The notes beneath the pieces were generated by a model. It saw nothing but the letters and a program-made list of their open reading frames with translations, was not told the DNA's origin and did not search any database. The position numbers were made by a program, and so were the translations under genes. A stretch of 64,000 nucleotides of DNA from Himantopus leucocephalus (lineage: Eukaryota > Chordata > Aves > Charadriiformes > Recurvirostridae): NCBI GenBank assembly GCA_003993805.1, contig RSEF01000004.1:72010008-72074007 (forward strand), in the 5' to 3' direction. Positions 1 to 13,429 of this stretch are shown in pieces (positions within the stretch are counted from its first letter, which is position 1; each line of letters begins with the position of its first letter).

Positions 1-3000
1 GTTTCCTTGGAAAGACTTTTCTTAGTCTTTCTGATTGTAATATAAACCACTTTTTTTTTTTTTTTAATGTTTCAGATTGAGTAAGGGCAGCTTGGGAAAG
101 CGGGGACAGTTCTGTTTTGTTAAACAAATTGTTTCCGTGTATAACAAAGGACAAGTTAAAGTTGTAATGGTATGGACTATTTAAGACTTCTTACAGAAGA
201 AGGTCTGTTAAGACTGTTATTGCCTGTATGCTTGAAAAGTGATCGGAAGCTCATGGTGTCTCAAAGGGTGAGGCTCTTTTAGCCAGGCTCATGTCCTCAT
301 TTGACTTTGAATGCTGTAGAGCTGTGAATTTTGTAGTTGGATATCACTGTGATGTGCACAGCTTAAATGTCTCCATAGGCATATCTCATCAATTCTGCTT
401 TTATGCTGTATTATTGTTTCTTTGTAGCTCTCACTTTTAAATAATACTTTATTTAAAATGTTATAATTCCGGAATAAATAGAATTGTCTTTGTGCCAAGT
501 TAAAAGAAAATGCTATAGGCTGAAGTTTGTAGACCAAAGAGATGCCTTCATGTAACCTTGTTCAATGTTTTGTCGACAGTTTGAGCAAATGAGGATAATA
601 AACATAGACTATACCAGTCCTACTGTTGAAGATGAATTCTCCTTTCTTGCTCATTAAATATTTGCCAAATGGTGATTATTAGGAGTGATTTTTGTGGAAA
701 TCAGTAGTGCCTGACTAATATCACTTAATAGTGTGATGTCGTCATTTGTGAAATGCAGACTTATAGTCTGTTCTGGGATCATGCTTTTACAACAGCAGAT
801 AGTAGCTGAATCCTCTTTAAATTATCTGCTTATTTCTATTTTTGTATCTTGTTAATGGAATGAACTGCTCTGCTGGAATAGAGCAAAAGAACTACTGTGT
901 TTACCGGTTGGGTATGCTGTAGAAGGCAGGTTCCGACAAAACAGGTAATAAAACGATAGAATGATTTGGAAAAAAAATTGTAAACATTTACTTGCTTAAT
1001 GTCAGCAGATGTGTTAATGGACCACCGAATTTAATGCAGTGAAGCTGTTCAGGAACTCGATAGGTTTTAAAGCTAAGGTAGTTTGTCCTGTAGATATGTT
1101 TGAATTTGAAAGTGGGTGGGTTGGGTTTTTTGTTTTCTTTTTCCTTTCTGTTCCTTATTGCTGCCGTTTAGCCACACTTAATAAGAACGTAGGTGAAATG
1201 CAATTATTTTAAAGTATAAAAGTATTTTAGAAGGTCTTAAACAAACAGACCAAACAGAAAACCTATTCCTGGCACCCAAAGCATAAAAGTAGTATTTTGG
1301 TAGTACCACTTAGTTGGGTTTGCCTATATCTGACCTAAATATTTTGTGTCAAATTCAAGTGATGAGGTTCTTGTAAAATACCTAGCTTAAAATACATCTT
1401 TTAAAAAGCGTAGCTTCTGTCAGAATGGTTTCAAGTGTATTTTAGAAATCTTTAACAGTCTTAAATCTAAAAAGACAGTTATGAGAATTCTAGGAAAACC
1501 AACTTCACTCACTGAAGTATTTGCATATGATTGTATGCATCACGGCACTTAATAGATGTTAGTGAAAGAACAGGCAGTTCTTTTAAATTTGCTGTAGCAT
1601 TTAAGAGTTGACGTCTTCGCAGTTTTAAAAACTGCCGTCTCAAAAAAGCTACAATCCACATCAAACATAGAAAGATGAGCTTGGAAGATCTGGAGAAAGT
1701 ATTTTCATGTATCAAAACCCACATACAGGTGTGTACACATACAGACACATCCATAAACTATTTCATATTCTCCCTTTTTGCTGTTTGTAGCGTTAAAGGA
1801 GGGGAACGCCGTGACTGCTCTGTGCAAACTGCCAAATGGCAGCTGTACCTGTGGTGTGTGAAACATGCCCGTCTGCTGCCGGTCTGTGCTTCCATTGCGT
1901 TGTAAGGCAGGGTAGCTAACGCTCTGCAACAGTCTTAATGGCCAACCGTGGAAGTTAAATCTGCAATAACTGCAGGAGAGATGTTAAATTTATCTGTGTT
2001 GTGAGTATGCTCATTGCTTACAGTGTCCGCGTTATTCCTGTGTATAGAAAACGTCTCTTCTTGCAAACATTAAACCTCCTTCCCTTCAAGTGCCTCTGGA
2101 GCAAAAATGAGCCAACAGAAGTGTGTTCTCTGGCAGTAAAGAAATGAGGAATAGAGCTGTAATTGCCTCAATTACAGCAGGGGCTGGATACAGAGGAACT
2201 GCCTATGAGCACTGTGTCCCTGTAACACCAGCAGGGTGTGTTCAGCTCCGTGTTACGTCTCTGATCAGCCTGGGCCAGCAGAGGGTCACCAGGAGACCCA
2301 GCATCTGTCTGGAATAAGTCTGTTTCTGTACCCCAGTTCTGAGTTTCAGTTAGAGAAGACTGGAGGGGTTAGTGGGCAACTAAGTACCGTGGCTTCCCTG
2401 CCCCAAGTCTCTGCTTCTCGCTTACATTCTGAGGCTGCTCCAGAATACTGTTTGGGATCCAGAATGCTATTTACGTAAAAATCTCTAACCCTCTCTCCTG
2501 TTTTCTTATCACAGCAGATAGCATTGTTTTGCTTGAGTAATGCCCCAGGAAATTGTTCTACGTATATTTTCCATTAAAAGTAATAAGGGACCTTTCCTAA
2601 GGGCCTCTGGAACCTGCTTTTGAAGCCCTTTGCAACAGAAGGGAGGGGAAGGGGATTTTGTTTAGATTTTTGAGTGAGATTTTACAAGCGGATCAGGCTG
2701 ATCCAACAGTTTGCTGCCCATGAAAAGGGCAGTCTCCCTCCCAGCTGTGCAGCCCTTCCCTGTCTCCTGTTGGGCACTGGTGTGGCCTTTCCCTGAGGTG
2801 ATTCATTTCACAAAGCCAGCAGAAAACGTTCTAATATTTTTGGGGCAGTATTTTTGAGATGAAGTGGTGAGGGGAATCGAATCACTGAAAGGTCCTTTTT
2901 GATCAGTAGTGGGGGCAGCATTAGATGTCCATCATGAAAAGTAGCAGTCACCTTCTGGATACCCTCTGTTTTAAATATATTGATGTAGAAAACTAACTCT

Positions 3001-6000
3001 TTAATATTTTAGATAAATGGAAACATAAGTATCTCTCCAGAGTTTTATTTTAAGTGCAGCGATGATAGGTTTTATTATTACTGCTTATAAGCAGATACAA
3101 TGACTGTTGGGTAAATGCTTTTTTTTTTTAAGTAAAGCATTTGCTTATGAGGGAATCAATAATGAGCTGACAGAATGTCCAGCAAGTCTTTTTAAAAGTA
3201 AGCCCAAGCACAAAGGGAGTACGGCTCTGACTTGTTCATTTTACTGTTAATGTGGAAAATTGACTATCGTTATATTTAATTGTTTAAAAAAAAATGATGG
3301 TATGACTTGGTTCTAGGAGATATCTCAAATATGATTTTTGGCCCTATTTTCTTTGAGATCTGATTTTTTTTTTTTTAATATTCTATTGTGTACTTGGCTG
3401 TATGCCTAATACGCTTTTATTGTAGTCGTCTCGGGGTTTCATCTGAACATAAGCATGCATGGATTTACAATGAATATACTTTTTTTTCCTACAGTGTTTG
3501 TACTTTTTTCCCTTTTTTCTTTTTTTTTTTTTTTNCTTTACCTCGTCACAAAGAGCAACAAAGTAATTGTAATTTGGTGCTTCTTTCAGTACAACTCAAA
3601 GGTAGATCTAGAAGGGCCTTTTCTTCATACTTAACAGCTACTCGTATGGATTTCATTGGGAGGTAATTAATGTGTTTTTCTCTGAGATGTGGTGAACAGA
3701 GCTTACGGGTTTTTTTAATGCTGTTGTTCACTTAATAGATTACCTCTGCGTCACTTTGCAGGGTTTTTTTGGTCTGATTTTATGATTCATATGTCTTCTG
3801 GACTGCAAGCACTTAAAAGGTTTGCTGAGGCTTAAACATGTTAGTATAAGGCTTCAGGTGACAGCTGAACCAAGGTAACGGCTCCATGCTGCAAAAAGGA
3901 GATTGCACCCGTCCACCTCTAGTTGTCTCGTATATTCATTTGTAGTGGTACTATTGCAAGTTTGTCCTTGGTGAGACTGTTCAACTTGCTAAACCAACAG
4001 GACCCCCCCACACACTCCCCTTCCATCCCCGCACCAACTAATAGGCAGCAAACTGGAACGCTGCAGGAAGCAGCCAACAGCAAATTTAGGAAGTGAATGT
4101 CAGAAATCCTGGTGTTTGGGCTTTTTTCTTTTGTTTTTGTCTTTATGTCCTGCAGATTGTTAGTTACTTAAGCTGAAAAGTCAGAAGTAATGAGAACTCT
4201 TCCTTTTATTTAAAAATTTAAAAAAAGTATTACATGTGCAATTGGACAATACTTAGCAGCAAATATTCTTTAAGCATCTTTAGGCTAATTCTTCAAGATA
4301 ATGCAGTTAACACTTGGGGGGGGTGTAAATAAAAGAAATATCTCTTTCCCTTTTCAATCCACAATTACTTTACACAAGATAGTTGGGAGAGGGACAAAAT
4401 AAAGCTTTTAACTTGAAGGAGAGGGGGAGAAAGGTGATAGTATGAGGAGAACGAGAAAATTTAACATAGCCAGAAAAACAAGCAAGTCTTCAGAAGATCC
4501 TGCAGTAGGCTATTAAAGGGAGCCACGAAGTGCTGAATTCCACAAGATGTGGAGAAACTCATTGCGAAAATAATTACATATGCTACTGTAAACCCAGTCT
4601 TGCTGTGATATGGTGGTAATACAAGGAAATAAAAGTATTCTTTTAAGTTCTTTGTGTCTAAACTGCCACAGGACTCACCAGTGACATTTTGAGAGGGAGA
4701 AGGGTTTAGCATTTTGTTCTTTTTTGACTCACACTGTAAATCTCTTGCACATAGAACACACCTGTGATATGGCTATCTATCTGTTCTCTATAATGTCTGT
4801 CTGCAGTCCAAAGTAGTCTGTAAGAGGCTGGACAGCATATAAAATCAAAATCTCAGCTTATTTTTAAGGAGCCGTTTCCCTTAAAGTATAAAACTGTTAT
4901 CCTTTAAAATACATTAAAATTGATCACTGGGCTGAAAAATCCACAACACCCCACCCTTAACTCTCAAGAACCATATCCAAGGTCAATAAAGCATTTACCA
5001 GCAAGATTAAATCAGCAGCTGCATATAAAGATGCCATGCTAGTGACATCAGCAATTCAGATGTAAGTTACAGAAAGATGATAATTTGAAGGTTTTGTTAA
5101 GCAGTTCTTCACTTTTCAGTTGAAAAAAGAAAAAAAAAAGTGTGTCAAATGCAAAACTTCATCTATAGGTGATCTAATAAGTCTTAATCTTCTCTAGAGG
5201 TGGTTTTTCTGTTGGTTTCTAATGAAAATATGAATCATAAACGGAAGATGCAGATATGACATGACATTTTTCAGTAATTCGTTATACTTTTGATGACTGT
5301 TGGCAGTTTCTGTTGGCTGCACTTGTTAGCTGTTCTATGTCTTGGTTTGTAGACTGCCATGTTTCTAGTTGCTTTTGTTTTAAGCTTTTAAGTAACAGAA
5401 TACTTCTTACCCTGCAAGTGCTAACTTTGTATGCGTTCCTTCTGAAAACTATTGTGTGCATCCAAACTAAGGGAAAATAATTTCAACTATCTCATCTTAA
5501 TCAAGGACTACTTTGGAAAACCTTTCCTTTTTCAGTAAATGGCGTTCTTTGTGTCTCTAACTTGGCACTGAATAGCCTTTCAAGCCTTTCAGATTTCCTT
5601 CCCTTCAAGTAAGGAAATGTCACAAGTGCCGCCTTCAATTGGGAATATGTTTTCTCAATTTGTAAGCGCTGTTGAAGAATACCTGTGACTTGGGAAGCAG
5701 CATGTGCGGCCTTGGCTGTTTTACTCAACGTGCATCTTCTTGCTCTTCAGCCAAGTTCGAAAAGGTCCCTGCAAGGAGAGACCCTCCCAGACAGAGGGTT
5801 CTTGGCTCGTGCTGCAAGGCGTTTGGTGTGGATGTGTGTTTATAAAGGAAGGATTGTGTTAAGAGAAATCCAAATGCACTACTGGTTTGAAGAGAGATGG
5901 GTGAAACTTTCAGAAAGCCTCATCACTTTAGCAATGGTACCTTCGGAAGGGATTAAGTTCCTGTCCGCAGCAGTGTGTCATCAGATGCTCTGGATGTTCA

Positions 6001-7429
6001 GGACTTGGTGCACCCTCACTTTATAAAGGGAGACTCTCATTGCCCATTGATAAGACCAGTACGGCAATGTGAGCTTTAGAAACTTTACCACCAGGGTGCT
6101 GTTGCACAGTCGTATTAGACGCTGACCCAAAACTTTGGTGTCTCGTGGCATCTTTTAAGATGCACTGGGGTTAGCCTTTTCTCGGTTACTTCTTTGAGAA
6201 GGTGGCTGGCTGGAGGGAGAATGTTTTCAATTTCAAAATATTTTCTAACTTGAAAGCAGGAAAACCAGGAAGTAAGACACATAAAAGCAGCTCATAACTT
6301 GTATAAAAATACTGTGTTTCTCCAGTAGGTTGTTTTCTGTTGGCTAGAGATAATTTTAAAACACTGTTTCTTTATTCTTTGGTTGGGGTTCCCATAAACT
6401 GTTATTTTGTGGAAGGAGCAGTATAGAACGGAGTAGTTTAATTTGCCCAGAAGTTGATGAAATTATACCATATGCATTTGTAGGTAGATTGCGTGTTTGG
6501 AAAGTTAACGTGTTCATGTTAATTACTGAGAGAAATGAACAGTATGCTGGTGCTCTATGAAGAAGTAACATGACTGACAAATAGAGAGCAGCCAGTTCCA
6601 TGAATTGAAAAAAAATCTAGGTATGTTCTCTGAGTTACCTGAACGTGTTTCTACCACGTGCTGTCAGTTCTTTAACTAGTAGGGATTGCAGTGGAGTGAT
6701 ACTGTCCCTTTCCATCGGATCTGCTCCGCCAGATTCAGTGCCAGAGATGGGCATGGTCCTTGCCGGGTGGTCCCTGCCGGGTGGTCTCTGCTGGCGCTGG
6801 CACAGCTTTGCCACTGCTGGCCCAGGCTATTTTGTAGTCCCATCAGCTGAGGCACTTCAGGGAACCTTGTGCTGTGGCCTTTGGGCAGAACTTCCAGACA
6901 AATAAGTTTTAGCGTGTGTGTGTGTGTGTGTTAGGTGTTTGGTACCTAACTGTTGCATTTATCTGCCTTTGAGTTTGGTACTTCATCTCGTTTTCTCCCT
7001 TCCTGATTTTTGTATTTCTTTTCTCACTTTTCTTCAATGTAACAGCACGCTTGCTGAGGACAAAGTTTTCTGACATGACACTCTTATGAATTCTGTTAAT
7101 TCAGACATGCAAATCGATGTATATATATTAATTAACTCTTTTTAATCCTAAAAGCATTTCTGCTTTGTACTCCTGCTTCAGCTTCCTACAGGAGCATCTG
7201 TTGTTTCTCAGAGGTGGGAAAGCTGAAAAATTCAGCATTAAAAGCACTTAATTGTTTAAATCCTGGCAACTGAAACATTAAAAAATCCACTGTAATTAAG
7301 CATTTGTTGGATTTGGAGTGAAGAAATATGCCAATTTAGTTCAACTATGAATAATGCCATGTTAATGTAATGATTTTATTTATGATATTGGGCGATGGAG
7401 CTGCTTCTGCTCCTGCCCTGTGTAACTGA
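1..7429. other. 5' flank or upstream intron, no gene seen
   Basis: AT-rich unique-looking sequence with poly-T and poly-A runs, a short (TG)n tract near 6916-6931 and an N in a T run at 3535. The open frames are short, overlap on opposite strands and show no known domain or codon pattern. I saw no exon of OCIAD1, the gene that lies upstream of FRYL in human, on either strand, but I could not scan for it exhaustively. Confidence 0.6.
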
Positions 7430-7950
7430 AACGTGGGGAACGGCAATTCCGGGAGTTCAAATCTTGAGAGAGAATTGCCTGTCCATGCCTTGCCCCTGCT
7501 CGCTTTCCTTCTGCCCGTAACTACACCTTTCAAAGTCCTTACACTGTGCGCGGAGCTGGTAAAACTGCTGCCCGCGTAGGGATTTGAGCAGCGGTGGAGT
7601 AAGTTGGTATGTTTGTGCTTGTGAGGAGGTTTAGCAGAGGCACCTGAAGTGGTTCCCACTTGGAACTGTGCAGTCGGCCACCCCCTGGCCGGCCATCGGT
7701 GTCTGCGGCACGGGGGGGGCTGAGCCAGACAGGATCTGCTTTATGTGGGGCTGTAAAGTGCTGTAACGTATATAAACAGAAAGGGGCTGCAGGCTGCCAA
7801 CCACAGCGGCGCAGGAGCCAATGTTCAGCTTTGCTTATGGTGGGGGGAGGACGGCAGAAATTTCAGGGCAAGGCAAATACGCGAGTACCTTCAGCTGCTG
7901 TGGGCGTCTGCAGCCGAGAACATTTTCTACCCGAGTACTGTTGCACTCGT
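7430..7950. promoter_or_regulatory. CpG-rich segment, possible distal promoter or enhancer
   Basis: About 520 bp with clearly higher G+C and roughly 25 CpG by eye (for example GTGCGCGG, CCCGCG, GGCGCAGG, ATACGCGAG) inside AT-rich flank. It holds TATATAAA near 7770 and GAGCCAATG near 7816. Open frames cross it on both strands (7660-7959 +, 7345-7659 -) but match no family I know. An alternative FRYL 5' exon or an enhancer are both possible. Confidence 0.3.
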
Positions 7951-10141
7951 GAGGCTTGACAGACTTGGGAGTTCTCTGCTGAGTTTACCCTTATAGCTGA
8001 TTCACTTTAACTTTTTTTTTTTTTAAGTTTTCCTGGATGAATCCTAAACTCTTGGTGTTTTTTCTGCCCCCCCCAGTGCTTTCTATAGGGATAGAGTAGC
8101 TGATCCTCACATAATGCAAATATGATGTTTCCCGTAAAAGTGGCACAGACATCCAGCAGCTTGGGAGGAGCAACAAAAATAGAAACATAACTGGTTCGTA
8201 GCAGTTGTCTTAAGGCCTTGTAGGGTAACGGAGTTAAGCCTTTCCCTACTCTATCCATTTAAACGCCCAGCAACTAAGCTGGGATTTTCCGTGTAGCTCC
8301 GTAACTGTTTCCAGGTTCCATTTAAAAGGTTGGTGAAAACTGGAGTGCTGGGTCCCCAAAACCAGTACGTTGGTACATTAGTGCTGAAGCACAGTAAGGA
8401 GGCTGACATGGTACAGAATCAAGCAGATCAGATCTCGGGGCAGTTATTTCAGGTTGTCCGGCACAGACAGAATTGTACTGATTGGGCTTTATACCTTTAA
8501 GGTTTATTTGCAGTCGTGGAAGGTCAAAATTGAGCATCTGAGAGGGAGTAAATCACTGAGTTCTCTAGAATTTTATCTACTATTTAACTGCCTGTGAAAA
8601 TCGAGAAACTTGGATTTGTCAGGCTCATGACATACATAACAGCTATAGGTTTCTGTATCGCTTTACCTGTCTTATTTCCTCTTAGAGAGAGGTTGGTTAA
8701 ATATCATCTCAGAACTGCCTGCTGGGTTGTTTGAAATGTTTCACCTTTTTATTACTGATTCATTTCCTTGTAATCTTGTGATGTTTGCTGATCTGGAAAG
8801 CTGGATTTTCAGGAAAGGCCAGATTGAAATCTATTTAGTCTAAATCCTTATGAAGTTGGTAAGGTCTTTGTTAAACTACCTTGAAAGCTGTTTGATTTTT
8901 TTCAGTATTTAATTATTCTTTGAAGTTCTGGGGGATTTTTTGGTTGTTTTTTGTGTGTTTGGTTTTTGTTTTTTTAAGGTAGGGTTACTATTCAATCAAG
9001 ATAATATTAAATTACCGAAAAGTTAAATATTAACAGTATCCTCTCTGATCTTACTTAAATACTATGTTCCGCAAAAAGCTGTGAATCTTCAGTATCCTTC
9101 CAGAACGAGTTGGAAGACTCATGATTTACTTTAAATGGGAAATATTATTTGTAGTTCTTTGCCTGAATGCTTTTTCTGTCAGTTCGTGTCACCCTGAAGA
9201 TGACTGTAGTAGGACTGAACACCTCAAAGAAACTTTTGGTAACAGCAACAGTTTTCTACATAACTTAAAATAATGCCTTTAGCTGTGGTTTTTAAATTGA
9301 ATATTTATGCTGGAATGATTAATGCAAATTGTTTTGTAGAGGGATAAGTAGACAAATCATATGCTGTTATCTCAGCCATCCCAGTAGAAAAGAGCAAGAA
9401 CTGCACTGGGGAGTTGGGGGAGGGAGATAGTATGATATGAATATACTCCTAGAGAATTAAAACTATTGTAGAACTGGGGAATAACACTTCAAATGAAGGG
9501 GGGAAAAAAAAGGAAATGAGGCTAAAGAGCTGTACTGTGAAATTTAAATGAATGACATATAGAATATTATTTCTTTGTCATTTAAAAGTGAACTTTTTAA
9601 AGTTAAATATTGCTCTTTTAAGATACTTTATTCAGCGATATCTTCAGTCATGAAAATCCCTCTACATTTTCAGCCTGTAGAGGTGAAGCTGAAACAACAT
9701 TGTGTGAACGACGTTATTTTTATTTAGTCTCACATACTGGTGTTTGCCACAGGCCAGAGCCCTGGCGGTTACAGAAACAGCAGTTGTTACGCACTGCACT
9801 TATTTTATTTACATTGTTTAAAGTAATTGCCAGCAGTGTTTCCGGGCAGCTCCAAGAAAGTGGCACGGTGCTACTTTAATTAAAGAAAAGCTGTACAAAC
9901 AACCTTTGCATACACATTTGTAGTAAATGTACTGATTCTAGTAAGTATAGTGATCCTTTTAGAAATGTTTTTATTAAATTCCAAATTCTACAAATAAAGA
10001 AAAAGGAACTTCTGTTATCTGTACTACAGCACGATAGTGTCTGATCTCTTATATTGCTTGGGCCCAAGAGCTACTTGTAACACCCAGGGCAAATCTTCCC
10101 TGTTGTGTGACCAGGCTTGCTGTACGTGTACTGGATATTAC
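7951..10141. other. Non-coding flank, nothing recognisable
   Basis: AT-rich sequence with homopolymer runs and short overlapping open frames. I see no splice-bounded exon, repeat family or RNA gene. Confidence 0.55.
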
Positions 10142-10332
10142 ATCGACAAGGTACGCGTTCTTGAAGTGCTGAATTGACTTTGCTCGTATCGGTCGAGTGC
10201 GCTATGAATGAGCGGTACCGCAAATGGATGGTCTAATACTTCCTAGAGCAGCTGGGCTTTCTGCGCCTGCATCTCGTAATGTATAGGTCTATTTGCAGCC
10301 CGAGGTCCGCAGATCGATGTCGCTGAAGCGGC
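10142..10332. promoter_or_regulatory. Short CpG-dense pocket
   Basis: I count 16 CpG in about 190 bp of only moderate G+C, with bunches such as TACGCG, CTCGTATCGGTCGAG and CCGCAGATCGATGTCGC. Vertebrate DNA outside promoters normally loses CpG. The pocket is therefore a candidate unmethylated regulatory element or a recently arrived sequence. No exon is evident. Confidence 0.3.
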
Positions 10333-13046
10333 TCAAGCAATTTGCTTCTAGCCACCCTCTTTACTAAAAGGTTTTCATATCTGAGCAAAAAGCACGGTGT
10401 GGACTGGACACTTGCATTAATCACTTTAGTAGAGCGCAAACAGCTTGCGTTTGCAGATTGAGCACTTCTGCTTTGTTACACCTACAGTCCTGTTCTTGTC
10501 TTGTTCTTTCAAGAGCTTACTGATACCAGTGAGCTCGTTAACACTTTACCTCACCTTAACTCTCGAGAAAGTATCAAAAACATAGACTTTATAGTAGTCT
10601 GTTTCCTTTAGTAGTGAAATCTATAACTGGTCCGGAATCAAAAGGTATGCAAATATTTGGATCAGTATATAAACTATGTATTTACTGGAATTCTGTAATG
10701 ACCAGCCTACTAACATAAGTATGCACAAAGCCTCATTTTGAGAGTTTCCTTTTGGATTGTTTTTATTCCATAAACCAGCTCCAGCTATTGGCTTATAGTT
10801 AAATTCGAGTGCTTTCTTTTCCATCTTCTCTCTAGGTAGTAAAATAATAATCTTATGCAAGACTTCCCATATAAGTACTCCAAAGTGATAGGTATTTTTA
10901 GACTTTTTCACAGTGGACATACTTGGTGCTCTCAATATTAAACACAGTGTACTTTCCAGAAGTCTCTTCCATTTTCCTCTCTGAAAATGAGGAACTGGAA
11001 AAGAATCCATGGTGTAAATCACATTTTCTCACACTGTTTTAGAAATACATGACGATGCTATCTCGTGACTCTACATAATGAGTTTTATTGGGCTCTTCTC
11101 AGTGAATTAGTGTTGTCTGTGCTTGGCAAGGTTCAGAGGCTTATAATCCATGGGGTTTTCTTTCCTGCTTCTACTATTCTTGTTTTGATTAAAAATAAAA
11201 CAAAAAGTTGCATTTTAAACCTCTCAGTTTATCCTGAAATCTTCTGCTTATTCTAGTATCTGGTAGGTTATTTCATGAACTCAGTACAAAGGCAAAACAA
11301 ACCCCAGAAAGTCAAAAATTGCAGCAGTTGTCATCTATACATCTTTGGTTGTAAAAACATGTAAATTGGGTTGTGAAGAATTGTTAGAAGGCTTGTGCAC
11401 TGTTGTGTAATAAGATAATGCTCACGACACTGATGCTTACACGTAAAGCTGAGATACAGACAGATCCATTACCCCTCTTGTTAAATGGACTTGGATTTGT
11501 TTTGTGGTGGGTTTTGGGGGGCGGGGGGGAACACACACTCAAAGTATTTGGTATATGCCAGTCTTAATTTTTATAAATTCGTGATGTCCATTGAATCAAA
11601 CTTCTTATATCTGTGCATATATGTATGAAAACACACATATTGTGTATATTCACGTAGTATTAAAAGAGGATTTTTATTTTCAAAATATTTTTGTTCCTCA
11701 TTAAATACTTCTAATCTTCAGTACTTCTACTGAAATCATTGGAGGGAGAAGCTTATACTCTTGGTACATACAGTTCTCAAAATATTATTGATATCTTAGA
11801 AGTTCTTAATGGGCTAGTATCTTCTATTGAGCTAACTGCAGTCAAAATAATTGCTAGTATCCTTGAGGAAGCCTTATCGACAGTGATCTGTAGTTGATAG
11901 TATGAATAAATAATAGTGCAACAAAATCTCAGATGCCATGGCAGAAAGCAATGTAACTTGCTTGGCCGAACACATCGATATCATAAATAAATGCAGATTT
12001 TTAAGAAGATTTCCTAATATTCATTAACTTCTGAAACACTGCTTTACAGAAATAGTGGCAGCTCTTCTGTTTGTTGAAAGTTGTCTTAACAGGACTCCAG
12101 AAGGTTGAACATTGAGATTACTATTTCTGTGAGATTGTTTTACTGTATCTCCCGAGGTTTCTGGGGTGATTGTTTTTTAATAAGTTTCCGGTGCTAATAA
12201 CTTAAAGAATAAAAGCTGGGGGGGGTGGGGAAGGGGCAACTACAAAGAACCCAAAGTGTATTTTAAAAAGTCATTATTTTTGAGGTGCTGAGAGAGTTGG
12301 CTCATGATTTTGGAATGCACGCTGTTAACAAGGATTCCTTTGAAGAACTCTCTGTAGCCCAGTGTTAAAGGCAGTCAGAGACCAACCATAATTAATACAG
12401 TCTTTCAAATTAGTGGTGAAATTCATCAGCCAGTTCCAAAATTTGACCTTTACATCTTACTCATAACAAAATACAACTTCTATCTTATTTAGTAAGAGGA
12501 AAAAGGAATGTTTGAAGTATAACTTTGAATGTATTCATAAAAGAAGTGATGAAAAAGGAGTATGAGTTAATTGGAGGCGCTACATGGGCGGTGTTACCTG
12601 CAACAGGCTTAGGAAAGAAAGTTTGATGCAGTGTCCCAAAGAGTTACTCTGTGCGGATTCCCATTCTGTACTCTATCTGAGAAGAAACATGAAAGACTTA
12701 TCCAGATAGAGGTAGCAATTTCCTGTCTTACCACAGAAAATATTTTTTTCACAGGGAAATTTGGATTATTTTTAATCTATGAAAACTGAGTGATCACACC
12801 AGTCGCTTTTTTTTTTTTTTAAATATAACTATTAATCTCCTGAATGGATGTCAGACGGCAGCTGTCTTGATGGTCGAATGGGCTGGTACAGCGATACACT
12901 TCTCCCGCTCTTTCTTCAGCATCCTTCTGGTGTGTCAGACCTGTCGTTGAGAACCACTCAGCTGGACGTTGGCAGCTTTATGTTACCTCCCTGGTAGCGA
13001 TAAGTATTTTGTCTTTTTGGGAGGGGTGTGTGTATATATTGGAAAA
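10333..13046. other. Non-coding flank, nothing recognisable
   Basis: AT-rich. A 133-codon open frame on the minus strand (10621-11022) has no recognisable domain, and open frames of this length are expected by chance here. G runs occur near 11516 and 12220. Confidence 0.55.
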
Positions 13047-13139
13047 AACCAAACCAACCAAACAAAACCAAAAACAAAACCAAAAAACCAACCCACCACC
13101 AAAAAAAAACCCCAACCACACAAAACCAAACTGAAAAAG
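13047..13139. repeat. A/C-only low-complexity tract
   Basis: Almost pure A and C for about 90 bases, built from ACCAAA/ACAAAACC-like words. It is strand-asymmetric and runs into the first copy of the duplication that follows. An open frame through it is compositional and not a gene. Confidence 0.8.
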
Positions 13140-13429
13140 TATTTGATGTACGGTTTTTTTGATGTAAGGGGTTTTTTTTAATTATTATTATTTTTTTGCA
13201 TGCTGCGGTGGAAAATTACGCTTTAAAAACAGGTTTTTTGTGGTCCTGCATGCAACGTGGCATAGCNGAACACCCCAGCCACACAAAACCAAACTGTAAA
13301 AGTATTTGATGTACGGTTTTTTTGATGTAAGGGGGTTTTTTTAATTATTATTATTTTTTTGCATGCTGCGGTGGAAAATTACGCTTTAAAAACAGGTTTT
13401 TTGTGGTCCTGCATGCAACGTGGCATAGC
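13110..13429. repeat. 157-bp direct repeat joined by a single N (probable false duplication)
   Basis: Copy 1 (13110-13266) and copy 2 (13273-13429) are the same length and differ at only about three positions. They are separated by N (13267) and five extra bases. Both contain TTGATGTACGG and GCATGCTGCGGTGG and end in GGCATAGC. An N exactly between two near-identical copies is what results when overlapping contig ends fail to merge. A real duplication cannot be excluded. Confidence 0.85.

Noticed and set aside
10621..11022. 133-codon minus-strand open frame
   Set aside because: No recognisable domain or splice context. One or two open frames of this length are expected by chance in 64 kb of six-frame translation.
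12969..13181. Open frame rich in Lys, Thr, Pro and Asn
   Set aside because: It is a translation of the A/C-only low-complexity tract and is not a gene.
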